Source of the DNA: an uncultured Erythrobacter sp.
GTDB taxonomy: Bacteria; Pseudomonadota; Alphaproteobacteria; Sphingomonadales; Sphingomonadaceae
Length of the DNA stretch: 64,000 bases
Direction: 5' to 3'
NCBI RefSeq assembly: GCF_947502395.1
Contig: NZ_CANMZM010000001.1
Span: forward strand, 682,001 to 746,000
The notes under the pieces are model-generated. The model did no database searches and had not been told where the DNA came from. It worked only from the letters and a program-made list of their open reading frames with translations. The position numbers and the translations under genes were made by a program. Positions within the stretch are counted from its first letter, which is position 1. The number at the start of each line of letters is the position of its first letter. Positions 1 through 9,097 of the stretch are shown piece by piece.

Positions 1-808
1 CCGATGCAAAACCGTGTCTCTGAAGGCTCTTGTTGAGCTCTCGAACGGTTGTCTTGCGGTTGGCAAAGATAATTGCGGTCTCAACATGGTCGTTCTGCAA
101 AAGCCAGCGCAGCGTTTCGCGTTTCTTGCGTGCATGCACTGGAACTTTGAACGTAGTGATATCCTTGTTTGTGGTCGCCGCGCGCGCCGTCTCGATTCGC
201 TTAGGGCTGCTCAGAAACTTCTTCGCAAGCTTCTCGATCGGGGCTGGCATTGTTGCTGAAAACAGCATGGTTTGGCGCGTTTCAGGTAGCTTGTCGCAAA
301 TAAACTCAATGTCTGGGATAAAGCCCATATCGAGCATTCGGTCCGCTTCGTCGATCACCAGAAGCTCACAGCCCGAAAGCAGGATTTTGCCCCGCTCAAA
401 CAGGTCCATCATCCGGCCCGGTGTCGCAATCAATACGTCAACGCCTTCGTCAAGCGCCTTGATCTGATCGCCCATCTGCACGCCGCCGATGAGCAGCGCC
501 ATCTTCAGATCATGATTTTTGCCGTACTTCTCAAAATTCTCCGCAACCTGCGCGGCGAGCTCCCGCGTTGGCTCAAGGATCAACGAGCGCGGCATCAAGG
601 CACGCCTGCGCCCGGCAGCCATCACATCGATCATCGGCAACACGAAACTCGCGGTTTTGCCCGTTCCCGTTTGCGCAATCCCGATGAGGTCTTTCATCAT
701 CAATACGGCAGGGATCGCCTCGGCTTGAATAGCGGTAGGCTCGGTGTAGCCAGCGGTTTCAACCGCTTGAAGCAATTCAGGAGAGAGGCCGAGATCGGCA
801 AATGTCAT
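1..808 (-). CDS. DEAD-box RNA helicase (3' end cut by the window edge)
   Basis: ATP-dependent RNA helicase of superfamily 2, probably acting in ribosome assembly or RNA turnover. Reading leftward from an ATG at 808, the frame shows the Q motif (GYTEPTAIQ), Walker A AQTGTGKT near residue 47, PTRELA, the DEAD box in VIDEADRMLD, and motif III as SATMP. It then enters the second RecA-like domain (IIFANRKTTVREL) and runs off the left edge, so the C-terminal part is missing. The short N-terminus before the Q motif resembles RhlE-type helicases, but the diagnostic C-terminal tail is not visible, so I give no symbol. Confidence 0.93.
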   Translation of the reverse strand, partial: MTFADLGLSPELLQAVETAGYTEPTAIQAEAIPAVLMMKDLIGIAQTGTGKTASFVLPMIDVMAAGRRRALMPRSLILEPTRELAAQVAENFEKYGKNHDLKMALLIGGVQMGDQIKALDEGVDVLIATPGRMMDLFERGKILLSGCELLVIDEADRMLDMGFIPDIEFICDKLPETRQTMLFSATMPAPIEKLAKKFLSSPKRIETARAATTNKDITTFKVPVHARKKRETLRWLLQNDHVETAIIFANRKTTVRELNKSLQRHGFAS

Positions 809-999
809 AAGGTTGCGATTGTCCGGATAAGAGTAAGCGAGAAAACTCAATTCATGTAAGGCAAACTGCACGATGTGCGTTAGCCTCTCATAAAGATGCG
901 GCTCGCTTGGCCAAAATGGCGCTCAGAGTCAAGAAATTGCCCGCTTACGGGATTGTGCTGTTGAGTGTGCAGGCGCCCCAAACACGCCGAACCAAGAGG

Positions 1000-1614
1000 T
1001 CAGTCGTCCACCTGTACGAGACGGCGCATCCGCTCAACTTCACACTTTGCGCCACTGCGAGATTGTAAAAGATCGCGCTTGACACAGAGCCGCCCGTCCT
1101 CATTGCGCTCGACATAAAAGCCCGAATAGAAATCGCGTGCCTCACAGCCGCGCTCCAGATTTAGGCTGATGATGCGCTGATCTCGCAAGAATAGGAGTAA
1201 GCGATTGCCCGTGCCGGTTTGAACCCCCGCAATCCCTGCGACAGGCACGCAACTGTTCATTGGGCGTTCTTCAAAAGTCTGACTAACACCACGGCGAGGA
1301 AGTTGAGCCAGAAGACTATTCCGGTTGCTCTGTCGGTAGGGCGTAATGCGAATGGTTACGCGCTGCTCAATGCGGACCTGATTGGCGGTACTTGACCGGT
1401 AAAAAGCGTCCAAGGCGTTGGTGGCGCCCAGTTGAGAGGGAATTTGTGCTTTGGGAGTCTCGCCCTTGCGTGGTGCCTCAACATGCGGAGTTGATGTGAG
1501 ATCAGGCGATGTGCATTGAGCAACGGGCGCAGGCACCTCACGCTCACCATCCTCCGACGCCAAGAATGGCAAGAACAGCGTCAACGACGCAGCAAATGCA
1601 TACAGGCTAGCCAT
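1000..1614 (-). CDS. Hypothetical secreted protein
   Basis: Protein of 204 residues. The N-terminus (MASLYAFAASLTLFLPFLA) looks like an uncharged signal peptide. The mature part has four Cys residues that could form disulphides (AQCTSP, NSCVPV, RGCEAR, RLCVKR), which fits a periplasmic location. I recognise no domain. It is divergent from the FAD-linked dehydrogenase to its right, and the roughly 170 bases between the two starts can hold both promoters. Coding preference supports a real gene, but its role is unknown. Confidence 0.6.
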   Translation of the reverse strand: MASLYAFAASLTLFLPFLASEDGEREVPAPVAQCTSPDLTSTPHVEAPRKGETPKAQIPSQLGATNALDAFYRSSTANQVRIEQRVTIRITPYRQSNRNSLLAQLPRRGVSQTFEERPMNSCVPVAGIAGVQTGTGNRLLLFLRDQRIISLNLERGCEARDFYSGFYVERNEDGRLCVKRDLLQSRSGAKCEVERMRRLVQVDD

Positions 1615-1781
1615 GGATGCCCTTTATCCCTCCAAACGGCATTTCTCACGCGAGCCCCACCCGGCCCTTCGCGATAGAAGGGTTTGGCCTAGCACTGGTG
1701 ATTGAACGCTGGCTTAACCTCCCTGCCTGGAGCTGGCAAAGCACTAGTGCTTTCGCGGCAGATTGTGGCATAGGCGCAACA

Positions 1782-3230
1782 ATGACAGAGCTCACAACTC
1801 AATCAAAGACTTTCGCGTCAGAAGCTGCCGAACTGCTAGGCCCCAAAGGCTGGACCACCATTGCCGATGATCTGGAGCCGTGGCTAACCGACTGGCGTGG
1901 GCGTTATTCAGGCGCAGCGCTTGGCCTTGCATCTCCAAGTTCAACCCAGGAAGTTGCCGAACTCGTCAAACTTTGCGCGAAGCGCTCTGTTCCCATTGTT
2001 CCCCAGGGCGGGAACAGCGGAATGGCCGGTGGCGCAACTCCTGATGCGAGCGGCTCATCAATCCTGCTGTCTCTGCGACGAATGAACGCAATTCGCGAAC
2101 TTGATGCAGGTGCTGGACAGGCGGTTTGCGAAGCAGGTGTCATTCTCCAGACTTTCCATGACGCTGCCGCAGCTGCGGACTTGCGTTTTCCCCTCACCCT
2201 CGGTGGAAAGGGTTCGGCGACGGTCGGAGGGCTGATTTCGACCAATGCGGGTGGAACCCAGGTACTGCGCCATGGGACGATGCGTGCGCAAGTTTTGGGA
2301 ATTGAGGCGGTGCTCGCCGATGGAAGCATCTTCAGCGCGCTCACTGCTTTGAAGAAAGACAATCGCGGGTTCGATCTCAAGCAGCTCTTGATCGGTTCTG
2401 AAGGAACTTTGGGCATCGTGACAGCTGCCACGTTGCGTCTACTACCAGCTCCGCGCGCCCGTGCCACAGCGTGGGTGGGCCTTGGATCGATCATCGATGC
2501 CCGGTCGCTGTTGCACCGAATGGACAGCGCGCTTGGAGACACGTTGGAAGGCTTTGAAGTGATGCCCGACCACTGCCTCGCCAGTGTTTTATCCCACCTA
2601 CCTCACGCGCGCTCACCGTTGGGAGGCCAGCACTCGTGGAATGCGCTAATCGAATGCGTCGCTATCGATAGCGACGATGCGGCTTTGTGTGAAAAGCTTG
2701 AACTGGCGCTTGGCGAAGCGGCGGAGGATGGCCTGTTGAGCGATGCAGTGATTGCCTCAAATGAAAGACAGGCCGAAGATTTCTGGACCCTGCGCGATTC
2801 TATTTCAGCCGCCGAACGTGCGCTGGGTCCCGCCATGCAGCACGACATTTCTGTTCCGGTCGAAAAAATGCCAGAATTTATCCTCGCAGCTTCGCCGGCT
2901 ATCGAGGCGCAGTTCGCCGGCACACGGGCAGTAGCTTTTGGCCATCTCGGCGATGGCAATGTGCACTTTCATATCTTGGCTCCAAAGGGAGCGGTGCCGG
3001 GTGAATGGGAAGAGGCTCAAGGCAAAGACGTTAGCGCGCGGGTCTATGATCTGGTCACCGAATGGGGAGGATCGATCAGCGCCGAACACGGTATTGGCCA
3101 AATGAAAGTCGACGAATTGGGGCGACTTGCCGACCCTACAGCTCTTCTAATTATGAGAAGCATCAAACAGGCACTCGATCCGCAAAGTTTGCTAAATCCG
3201 GGCAAGCTTGTGCCTAACCACAAGTGTTAG
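1782..3230 (+). CDS. FAD-binding oxidoreductase, D-2-hydroxyacid/D-2-hydroxyglutarate dehydrogenase type
   Basis: Flavoprotein of 482 residues from the ATG at 1782. The open frame extends upstream to 1617, but that extension looks non-coding and lacks family similarity. The N-terminal FAD-binding type 4 domain carries VPQGGNSGMAGGATP and TVGGLISTNAGGTQVLRHG. The C-terminal FAD-oxidase domain carries GHLGDGNVHFHI and GSISAEHGIGQMK, the metal and substrate-site signatures of the GlcD, DLD and D2HGDH group. It would oxidise a D-2-hydroxyacid to the 2-oxoacid and pass electrons to a carrier. The exact substrate (lactate, 2-hydroxyglutarate or glycolate) cannot be told from sequence alone. Confidence 0.9.
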   Translation: MTELTTQSKTFASEAAELLGPKGWTTIADDLEPWLTDWRGRYSGAALGLASPSSTQEVAELVKLCAKRSVPIVPQGGNSGMAGGATPDASGSSILLSLRRMNAIRELDAGAGQAVCEAGVILQTFHDAAAAADLRFPLTLGGKGSATVGGLISTNAGGTQVLRHGTMRAQVLGIEAVLADGSIFSALTALKKDNRGFDLKQLLIGSEGTLGIVTAATLRLLPAPRARATAWVGLGSIIDARSLLHRMDSALGDTLEGFEVMPDHCLASVLSHLPHARSPLGGQHSWNALIECVAIDSDDAALCEKLELALGEAAEDGLLSDAVIASNERQAEDFWTLRDSISAAERALGPAMQHDISVPVEKMPEFILAASPAIEAQFAGTRAVAFGHLGDGNVHFHILAPKGAVPGEWEEAQGKDVSARVYDLVTEWGGSISAEHGIGQMKVDELGRLADPTALLIMRSIKQALDPQSLLNPGKLVPNHKC

Positions 3231-3356
3231 ACTCTACACCGCTTGCACCTGAGTGCACGAGCGCCTAAAGGGCCATGCAATTCATGGGCGGAGACTGCGC
3301 GAAATCCATGCAGGTCGCCTTGGGACAACTTTCAATTCGGTTCTAGGAGAACTTCC

Positions 3357-4235
3357 ATGGCCACCGCGCCGCAGCCACAACTTCCGCTTTTCTACAAAGA
3401 CTTGATGCCTCTAAACAGCCGTGATCATGCGGATTGGAAAGTGGCCAATTTCGAAGACGCGTCATTCCTCGCAAACACCCATGCCATCCCTCTGACAGTG
3501 GACGAGTTTGTCGATGCACAACGCAACTACCCGATCGTCTTTACCGCGAACGACACGCCGCTGCCGATCGCTCTGATGGGTCTTAACGAAGGCGTGAATA
3601 CCTTCATTGACGATAATGGTAAGTTGGAAGCGGGCGTTTATGTCCCAGCTTACATTCGTCGCTACCCCTTCATCCTCGCTAAGCTTCAGGCAAACAGCGA
3701 AGAGATGTCACTATGCTTCGATCCCGAGGCTGGTGTGGTTGGTAAAGACAAAGAAGGTCAGACCTTGTTTGTCGTTGCTGCCGATAACGATGTTACTGCT
3801 CGCGAAGCAAAGCGTACAGAATTGCAGAATGCGGGCCAAGCTGACGCAGCTGCCGCACTTCCAACAATCAAGGCAGGTGATGTTGTCCCAACGCAGTACA
3901 CTGACGATGTGCTCGAGTTCTGTCGTCGGTTTGAAACTTCAGGTCAACGTACCAAAGCATTCCTTGATCAGCTCAACGAACTGGACCTGATGATGGATGG
4001 CGAGATCGCCATCACCCGCAACGATATGCCAGACAAGCCTTTCGTGTATCGCGGCTTCCGCATGGTCGATGAAAAAAAACTGCGCGAACTCCCCACAGAG
4101 AAAGTGGAAGAGCTCAACAAGAGCGGAATGCTAATGTTGATCCACGCACACTTGTTCTCAATGAACCTGATGCGCATGGTATTTGAGCGTCAGAGCGCAC
4201 AGGGAAAGGTGCCAATGCCTGAGGCTGCCTCCTGA
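3357..4235 (+). CDS. SapC family protein
   Basis: Protein of 292 residues. I chose the ATG at 3357 because it follows an AGGAG-like site (TTCTAGGAGAACTTCC); the open frame reaches further upstream without good coding character. The body matches the SapC family (Pfam SapC), with conserved blocks YIRRYPFIL, LCFDPEAGVVG, GFRMVDEKKL and an N-terminal platform beginning PLFYKDLMPLNSRDH. SapC was named for S-layer export in Campylobacter. In alphaproteobacteria its role is not firmly established, and no S-layer gene is nearby. It has no signal peptide, so it is probably cytoplasmic. It stands alone, followed by two stem-loops. Confidence 0.88.
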   Translation: MATAPQPQLPLFYKDLMPLNSRDHADWKVANFEDASFLANTHAIPLTVDEFVDAQRNYPIVFTANDTPLPIALMGLNEGVNTFIDDNGKLEAGVYVPAYIRRYPFILAKLQANSEEMSLCFDPEAGVVGKDKEGQTLFVVAADNDVTAREAKRTELQNAGQADAAAALPTIKAGDVVPTQYTDDVLEFCRRFETSGQRTKAFLDQLNELDLMMDGEIAITRNDMPDKPFVYRGFRMVDEKKLRELPTEKVEELNKSGMLMLIHAHLFSMNLMRMVFERQSAQGKVPMPEAAS

Positions 4236-4279
4236 GGTTACGCCTTGGCTTGCGAGAGCCAAAACATACGAAAAACCTC

Positions 4280-4309
4280 TTAGGGGGCGGCTAGGTAGTC
4301 GCCCCCTAA
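4280..4309. terminator. Perfect inverted repeat, probable bidirectional terminator after sapC
   Basis: Arms TTAGGGGGCG (4280-4289) and CGCCCCCTAA (4300-4309) pair perfectly around a 10-base loop. On the plus strand the tail is only CTGTTTC. On the minus strand a run of five T follows about four bases beyond the stem. It lies 45 bases after the sapC stop, so it most likely ends sapC and may also stop leftward transcription. Confidence 0.6.
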
Positions 4310-4368
4310 CTGTTTCAATCTATGTGAGAATTGCTTCCAGATTCGATGCGATTAAGACGGCTCGTATC

Positions 4369-4397
4369 TTGAAAGCAGAAGCACCAGTGATTATTTA
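4369..4397 (+). promoter_or_regulatory. Candidate sigma-70-type promoter for the sRNA at 4404
   Basis: TTGAAA (4369-4374) and TATTTA (4392-4397) are separated by 17 bases. This puts a start site at about 4403-4405, exactly where the first stem-loop of the candidate sRNA begins. The -35 element matches consensus at five of six positions and the -10 element at three of six. Confidence 0.4.
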
Positions 4398-4403
4398 GAG
4401 GTT

Positions 4404-4516
4404 CGAAGCGGTTACCCCCTCATGAGCCGCTTCGGAGCGCGCTTTGCTTTAGCGCGATCCTCCCTGAACCTGGCCACCTCGTGCTTCCCCCTTTCGTGCG
4501 AGGTGGCTTCTTTTTG
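4404..4516 (+). ncRNA. Candidate trans-acting small RNA with C-rich loops
   Basis: A segment of about 113 bases with no credible ORF between convergent sapC and the amidohydrolase gene. Three stem-loops are visible. The first has CGAAGCGG (4404-4411) pairing with CCGCTTCG (4427-4434) around a loop containing ACCCCCTC. The second is CGCGC/GCGCG around 4440-4455. The third is the terminator GCCACCTCG/CGAGGTGGC with TTCCCCC in its loop, followed by TTCTTTTT. A single-stranded CCTCCCTG lies between the second and third. C-rich loops able to pair with Shine-Dalgarno sites are typical of alphaproteobacterial 'cuckoo' sRNAs of the alpha-r14/SuhB type. Membership in that family is inference. Confidence 0.5.
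4473..4516 (+). terminator. Rho-independent terminator
   Basis: GCCACCTCG pairs with CGAGGTGGC and is followed by TTCTTTTT. It forms the 3' end of the candidate sRNA at 4404 and would also stop read-through from sapC. Confidence 0.75.
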
Positions 4517-4578
4517 TCATTATGTTCGGAAGGCAGCCCTGCCCTTCGATTCGATACATCTGCAAACAGATCGCTGCT

Positions 4579-5628
4579 CTACTCAGCGGCTTGACGTATC
4601 TGTCCGCCCGAGCCTAGGCCTGCGGTTTCGGCCCCGAGGACGCGGACAAGACCCGCCAGCAGATTGGCAAGCACGGTCGCATTCTTCGTCGTCTCGGAAA
4701 AAGCGGTGTCAAGATAAGTCGTCCTGCACACCTCAATTTGAATACCATGAATGCCTTTGCTTCGTCGTGCATGACGGTCGAGCACGTAACCCCCTGAATA
4801 AGGGCGGTTATGGGCCGTCGCGCAGCCATTACTCTCAAGGTAACGAAACGCATTGCTTGCTAGCACATTGTCGCAAGACACACCGTAGCGATCGCCCAAC
4901 ACAATGCGCGGAGCCTTTTCTTCGCCAGCACGTCGACGCAGCGGAGGCATCGAATGCAAATCGATAAGGAGTGCTGCGCCCCAAGCATCCCGAATCCGCT
5001 CAAGCTCACGCTCCAAAAACTCGTGATAAGGACGATGAATCTGCTCAACTCGCCGTTCAACCTCGCCAAAGGAGATCTTTGAACGCCAAATCTCTCCGAA
5101 TCCTGGCAACCTGCGGGGCACAAGCCCTAGACCGCTGCGAGCGCGGGCATTGCCAGACCCAGATGCAGAGACTGGTCCCGAAAAACCTCCCAAAAAGGCA
5201 TCCTTGTCAAACCCTTTGGGCTTCGCAATCATGCCCCAGTCAATATCGTCCGCTGACCGATTGAGATCAAGAATAGCCCGCGGCGCATGCGCGACCAATA
5301 GTCCTGTTCCCGTGGCCCGAGCGACCTCCACTCCAACGACATCAATGCACCTATCTTCCAAACGCAGTTGGCTGTGGCGCGGGTCCCGCATGTGCGCGAG
5401 GGTTTCAGAAGGATAGGCACGCCCGGCGTGAGGTACAGCAATGAGGACGGGAAGTGGCATATGGCGCGGTGCAACATGAACAAATGCCGCGCCCGTACCA
5501 TCGGCTTCCTCCTCCCCGGCAATCGAACCGCCCTTGGTGGTGACCAAGTCCCCTTGCACACGGCCTGGTTGGCCGCGCGAAGGCAGCACAGCATTGGAAT
5601 ATCGCATGGCAGGCGAGTGTTCAGGCAT
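4579..5628 (-). CDS. N-formylglutamate amidohydrolase family protein
   Basis: Protein of 349 residues from the ATG at 5628, which has AAAGGTA upstream. An in-frame extension to 5712 lacks family similarity. It matches the FGase family, zinc hydrolases that release formate from N-formyl-L-glutamate in histidine degradation or cleave similar N-acyl compounds. Conserved blocks are VPHAGRAYP, ILDLNRSADDIDW, HRPYHEFLE, LLIDLHSMPP and GIQIEVCRTTYLD, with metal-binding His, Asp and Glu candidates. No other hut genes are nearby, so the physiological substrate is uncertain. It is divergent from cpdR. Confidence 0.85.
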   Translation of the reverse strand: MPEHSPAMRYSNAVLPSRGQPGRVQGDLVTTKGGSIAGEEEADGTGAAFVHVAPRHMPLPVLIAVPHAGRAYPSETLAHMRDPRHSQLRLEDRCIDVVGVEVARATGTGLLVAHAPRAILDLNRSADDIDWGMIAKPKGFDKDAFLGGFSGPVSASGSGNARARSGLGLVPRRLPGFGEIWRSKISFGEVERRVEQIHRPYHEFLERELERIRDAWGAALLIDLHSMPPLRRRAGEEKAPRIVLGDRYGVSCDNVLASNAFRYLESNGCATAHNRPYSGGYVLDRHARRSKGIHGIQIEVCRTTYLDTAFSETTKNATVLANLLAGLVRVLGAETAGLGSGGQIRQAAE

Positions 5629-5860
5629 GAAGTACCTTTGCTGCCCGCTTTGATGTTGCAAGTCAAAGGCAGAATCGTCCAATGCGAGGACTGAACGACA
5701 AACGACGTACACATGCCCGAACGAATTCGGCGTTCTTCACCAAAGTTCGCAGCAAGAGTCACCTTCAAATCTCTGATCTCCTTCGTAAATCTTCTTACAA
5801 TCCCGTTCCAGCGCATTTTAGTGCTTCACAAGGCAAAAGATTTCTTAAGCGATTGCCTGT

Positions 5861-6262
5861 ATGACAACACCCATGACTACACCGCCCTCCCCGCGAATCC
5901 TTCTCGCCGAAGATGAAGAAGCAATGCGTGCCTATCTTGAGCGCGCGCTCACCAAAGCTGGCTTTGATGTGACCAGCGTTGATCGTGGGACAGAGGCTGT
6001 CCCTTTGCTCGAAAAGGAGCAGTTTGATCTGCTGCTGTCGGACATTGTTATGCCCGAAATGGACGGAATTGAGCTTGCACAGCGTTGCGCTGAATTGAGC
6101 CCGAGGACAAAGGTCATGTTCATCACCGGGTTTGCTGCGGTAAGCCTGCGCGCTAGTCGTGAACAACCCCATGCAAAGGTTCTGTCCAAGCCGTTCCACC
6201 TGCGTGATCTCGTTCTCGAAGTTGAACGGGTGTTTGAAGAACAGCGCGAAGCACAAATCTAG
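5861..6262 (+). CDS. cpdR: Response regulator CpdR
   Basis: Single-domain receiver of 133 residues with no output domain. In Caulobacter, CpdR is phosphorylated through the CckA-ChpT phosphorelay; unphosphorylated CpdR primes ClpXP to degrade CtrA and other substrates. The sequence has the acidic pair (LLAEDEE), the phospho-acceptor Asp61 in LLSDIVMPEMDGIELAQRC, the switch Thr in VMFITGFAAVSLRA and Lys in VLSKPFHLRDLVLEVERVF. The last two stretches are strongly CpdR-like. A second ATG four codons in (5873) is an alternative start. The kinase CckA is encoded about 9 kb away in this window. Confidence 0.9.
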   Translation: MTTPMTTPPSPRILLAEDEEAMRAYLERALTKAGFDVTSVDRGTEAVPLLEKEQFDLLLSDIVMPEMDGIELAQRCAELSPRTKVMFITGFAAVSLRASREQPHAKVLSKPFHLRDLVLEVERVFEEQREAQI

Positions 6263-6366
6263 CAAAAAACTTGGTGTGCGCCCCTGCGAATCGCTTGCAC
6301 TCGCTAGTCAGCTTCGCTAACGCGCCGCTTCCTGTACAGCAAAGCGTGCGGGCATGATGATGGTGC

Positions 6367-6441
6367 GGGCGTATAGCTCAGGGGTAGAGCACTATGTTGA
6401 CATCGTAGGGGTCCCAAGTTCAAATCTTGGTACGCCCACCA
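6367..6441 (+). tRNA. tRNA-Val (GAC)
   Basis: Cloverleaf of 75 bases with an encoded CCA end. The acceptor stem GGGCGTA pairs with TACGCCC. The D arm has AGCTCAGGGGTAGAGC, the anticodon stem-loop is CTATG-TTGACAT-CGTAG with anticodon GAC, and the T arm is CCAAG-TTCAAAT-CTTGG. It reads Val codons GUC and GUU. Confidence 0.97.
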
Positions 6442-6450
6442 TCACCATTC

Positions 6451-6479
6451 AAAAGGCGTCGCAAATGCGGCGCCTTTTT
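6451..6479 (+). terminator. Terminator of tRNA-Val
   Basis: AAAAGGCG pairs with CGCCTTTTT, beginning nine bases after the tRNA CCA end. Confidence 0.85.
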
Positions 6480-6512
6480 GCGTATTGAAGCCCTGTGAAC
6501 TAGACATTTTGC

Positions 6513-7073
6513 ATGACAATTTCTCGATATCGCGACTGGTCCGAGCGGGTCTTGAACTTCTGGTTTAATGAACTGGAGGCGAAAGATTGGTTTGCTAAGA
6601 ACGAGGCGCTCGATGCCGATATTGAGCAACGCTTTGGCCCATTGCGTCAACAACTCGCACATCAACGTTTTGACAAATTCCTCGGTTCGCCCAGACAGTC
6701 GCTTGCCGCGGTCATCTTGTTCGACCAGATGTCTCGCAACTTGTTCAGGGGCGACCCACGCAGTTTTGCAACGGACGAACTCGCCCTCGCGATTGCGCAC
6801 GCGATGGTCGAAAGAGGCTGGGATAAAGAGATCGGCCGAGAGTACCGGGTCTTTGTTTACCTACCATTCGAGCACAGTGAAAACCTAGATGATCAGAACA
6901 CAGCGGTGGAACTGATTGACACACTGGGTAATGAGGAATTCAGCCGATACGCGCACGCTCACCGCGATGTAATCGCCCGTTTTGGTCGGTTCCCTCACAG
7001 GAATGCGATTCTGAAACGGGGCTCCACACCACAAGAAGATGCCTATCTGAGCAAGCCTGGAAGCGGTTTTTAG
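6513..7073 (+). CDS. DUF924 family protein
   Basis: Protein of 186 residues matching the DUF924 family, all-helical TPR-like proteins of unknown function in bacteria and fungi. Recognisable blocks are VLNFWFNELEAKDWFAKNE near the start, AAVILFDQMSRNLFRGDPRSFATDE in the middle, YLPFEHSENLDDQ and the C-terminal RFGRFPHRNAILKR. No signal peptide is seen, so it is cytoplasmic. It lies between tRNA-Val and icd, is probably monocistronic, and the context gives no functional clue. Confidence 0.88.
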   Translation: MTISRYRDWSERVLNFWFNELEAKDWFAKNEALDADIEQRFGPLRQQLAHQRFDKFLGSPRQSLAAVILFDQMSRNLFRGDPRSFATDELALAIAHAMVERGWDKEIGREYRVFVYLPFEHSENLDDQNTAVELIDTLGNEEFSRYAHAHRDVIARFGRFPHRNAILKRGSTPQEDAYLSKPGSGF

Positions 7074-7211
7074 CACTATATCGCGTCGGGTTTACCGACC
7101 GACTTGCGCAACGCCACTCCTCTGCTAAAGCCCGGGACAATGGATGGGATCACGCATCCTAACACTCACGTTTTATGACTTTCCTCTGAACGGAAGGAGC
7201 AGGCGCTCGCC

Positions 7212-8432
7212 ATGCAAAAAATTAAGGTTCTAAACCCGGTCGTCGAACTCGACGGCGATGAAATGACCAAAATCATCTGGCAATGGATCCGCGAACGGCT
7301 GATCCTGCCTTATCTCGATGTCGATTTGAAGTATTACGACCTCTCCATCGAGAAACGCGACGAAACCGACGATCAGATCACCGTCGATGCTGCCAATGCG
7401 ATCAAGGAGCACGGCGTTGGCGTCAAATGCGCGACTATCACGCCTGACGAGGCGCGCGTTGAAGAGTTCGACCTTAAAAAGATGTGGCGTTCACCCAACG
7501 GCACGATCCGCAACATCCTTGGTGGTGTTGTCTTCCGTGAACCGATCGTAATCGATAACGTGCCTCGTCTGGTGCCAGGTTGGACAAATCCGATTGTGGT
7601 TGGCCGCCACGCCTTTGGTGACCAGTATCGCGCGACAGACACGCTGATCCCAGGCCCGGGCAAACTGCGCCTCGTTTACGAAGGCGAAGACGGCACGAAT
7701 CTCGATCTTGAGGTGTTCGAGTTTGAAAGCTCAGGCATTGCGATGGCGATGTACAATCTCGACGACTCTATCCGCGCCTTTGCGCGTGCTTCGATGAACT
7801 ACGGTCTAGACCGCAAATGGCCAGTGTACCTCTCGACCAAGAACACGATCATGAAAGCCTATGACGGCCGCTTCAAAGACCTGTTCGAAGAAGTGTTTGA
7901 GAACGAGTTCAAAGAGAAGTTCGCGGAAGCCGGCATCACGTATGAACACCGTCTCATCGACGACATGGTCGCATCGGCTCTGAAATGGTCAGGCAAGTTC
8001 GTTTGGGCTTGTAAGAACTATGACGGCGACGTTCAGTCAGACACCGTCGCACAAGGCTTTGGCTCGCTTGGCCTGATGACGTCAGTCCTGATGACCCCTG
8101 ATGGCAAGACAATCGAAGCAGAAGCTGCACACGGCACCGTTACCCGCCACTTCCGTCAACACGAGCAAGGCAAAGCGACATCGACAAACCCGATCGCTTC
8201 GATTTTCGCTTGGACCCGCGGCCTTATGTATCGCGGCAAGTTCGACGAGACACCTGATGTGGTCAAGTTTGCCGAAACGCTTGAGCGTGTCTGTATTGAG
8301 ACTGTCGAGAAAGGTCAGATGACCAAAGACTTGGCGCTGCTCATTGGCCCATCGCAAAACTGGCTCACCACTGAGCAGTTCTTCGAAGCGATCGTGCAGA
8401 ACCTCGAAACAGAGATGAAGAACTGGGCCTGA
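7212..8432 (+). CDS. icd: NADP-dependent isocitrate dehydrogenase
   Basis: Enzyme of 406 residues that converts isocitrate to 2-oxoglutarate with reduction of NADP in the TCA cycle. It belongs to the eukaryote-like homodimeric subfamily usual in alphaproteobacteria, not the E. coli type. Signatures are [19 protein letters not shown] at the N-terminus, [24 protein letters not shown] for substrate binding, [22 protein letters not shown] with metal-binding Asp residues, and [14 protein letters not shown] for NADP. GGAAGGAG precedes the ATG. Its product feeds the 2-oxoglutarate dehydrogenase encoded near 58 kb. Confidence 0.97.
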   Translation: MQKIKVLNPVVELDGDEMTKIIWQWIRERLILPYLDVDLKYYDLSIEKRDETDDQITVDAANAIKEHGVGVKCATITPDEARVEEFDLKKMWRSPNGTIRNILGGVVFREPIVIDNVPRLVPGWTNPIVVGRHAFGDQYRATDTLIPGPGKLRLVYEGEDGTNLDLEVFEFESSGIAMAMYNLDDSIRAFARASMNYGLDRKWPVYLSTKNTIMKAYDGRFKDLFEEVFENEFKEKFAEAGITYEHRLIDDMVASALKWSGKFVWACKNYDGDVQSDTVAQGFGSLGLMTSVLMTPDGKTIEAEAAHGTVTRHFRQHEQGKATSTNPIASIFAWTRGLMYRGKFDETPDVVKFAETLERVCIETVEKGQMTKDLALLIGPSQNWLTTEQFFEAIVQNLETEMKNWA

Positions 8433-8440
8433 TCTGGAAA

Positions 8441-9097
8441 TTGGGCGGTGGCAAGTGGGGCATGGCGCTCGGCGCCGTGCTCCTGCTTTTGGCATCGCCC
8501 CTTCTTGCCCCACAGCTGCTTGCATTTCCGCACAAGACTGAGACGCCAATCGGCACTGTTTGGTCTGAAGAAGAGCTCGACCCGGATATGCTCTCCTTGA
8601 CGGTAGAGCATACTCAGGAACGCCTCAGAACTTCCCCTCTTGCGGAAGCCAATGAGCAGCGCTGGGTTTTCATTACAGACGGCGGCTGGCGCTGGAAATA
8701 TGTCGCGAACATCTCCAGCAGCGCTTTCGCAATCACGCGCCCACTTTCTCCAGCGGTCATTGTCAATCGCACCGATCCTAACTCCGGCGTGATCCGCAAT
8801 GGTCGAGAGCTTGGAGGCGAGCGCGAGCTTGGCGGGTTGCTGGCACATGAGTTCGCACATGAATTGATCCGCCGGAACTACGGGCGATTGGCCTCGACAC
8901 GTTTTCCCACTTGGAAAGTCGAAGGCTACTGCGACTATGTTGCGGGTGAGAGCACTCTGACCGAAGCGCAGGTTGCTCGGCTGAAAGACGACAATGAAGA
9001 CCACCCAGCACTAATCTACTTCGAAGGGCGCAAGCGTGTGGAAGCGATTCTGAAGGCCAATGGTGGATCGGTCGATGCGCTGTTTGAAGAAGGTTAG
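8441..9097 (+). CDS. Membrane-anchored protein with an HExxH motif, putative metallopeptidase
   Basis: Protein of 218 residues. Residues 8-28 are strongly hydrophobic, giving a signal peptide or N-terminal anchor. HEFAH at 136-140 fits the zinc-binding HExxH of gluzincin-type peptidases, and the downstream acidic GYCDYVAGEST could supply a third ligand. The TTG start at 8441 keeps a Lys before the hydrophobic stretch; ATG 8462 is the alternative. It begins nine bases after icd, so it may be co-transcribed. I do not recognise a named family, and peptidase activity is inference from the motif. Confidence 0.68.
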   Translation: MGGGKWGMALGAVLLLLASPLLAPQLLAFPHKTETPIGTVWSEEELDPDMLSLTVEHTQERLRTSPLAEANEQRWVFITDGGWRWKYVANISSSAFAITRPLSPAVIVNRTDPNSGVIRNGRELGGERELGGLLAHEFAHELIRRNYGRLASTRFPTWKVEGYCDYVAGESTLTEAQVARLKDDNEDHPALIYFEGRKRVEAILKANGGSVDALFEEG

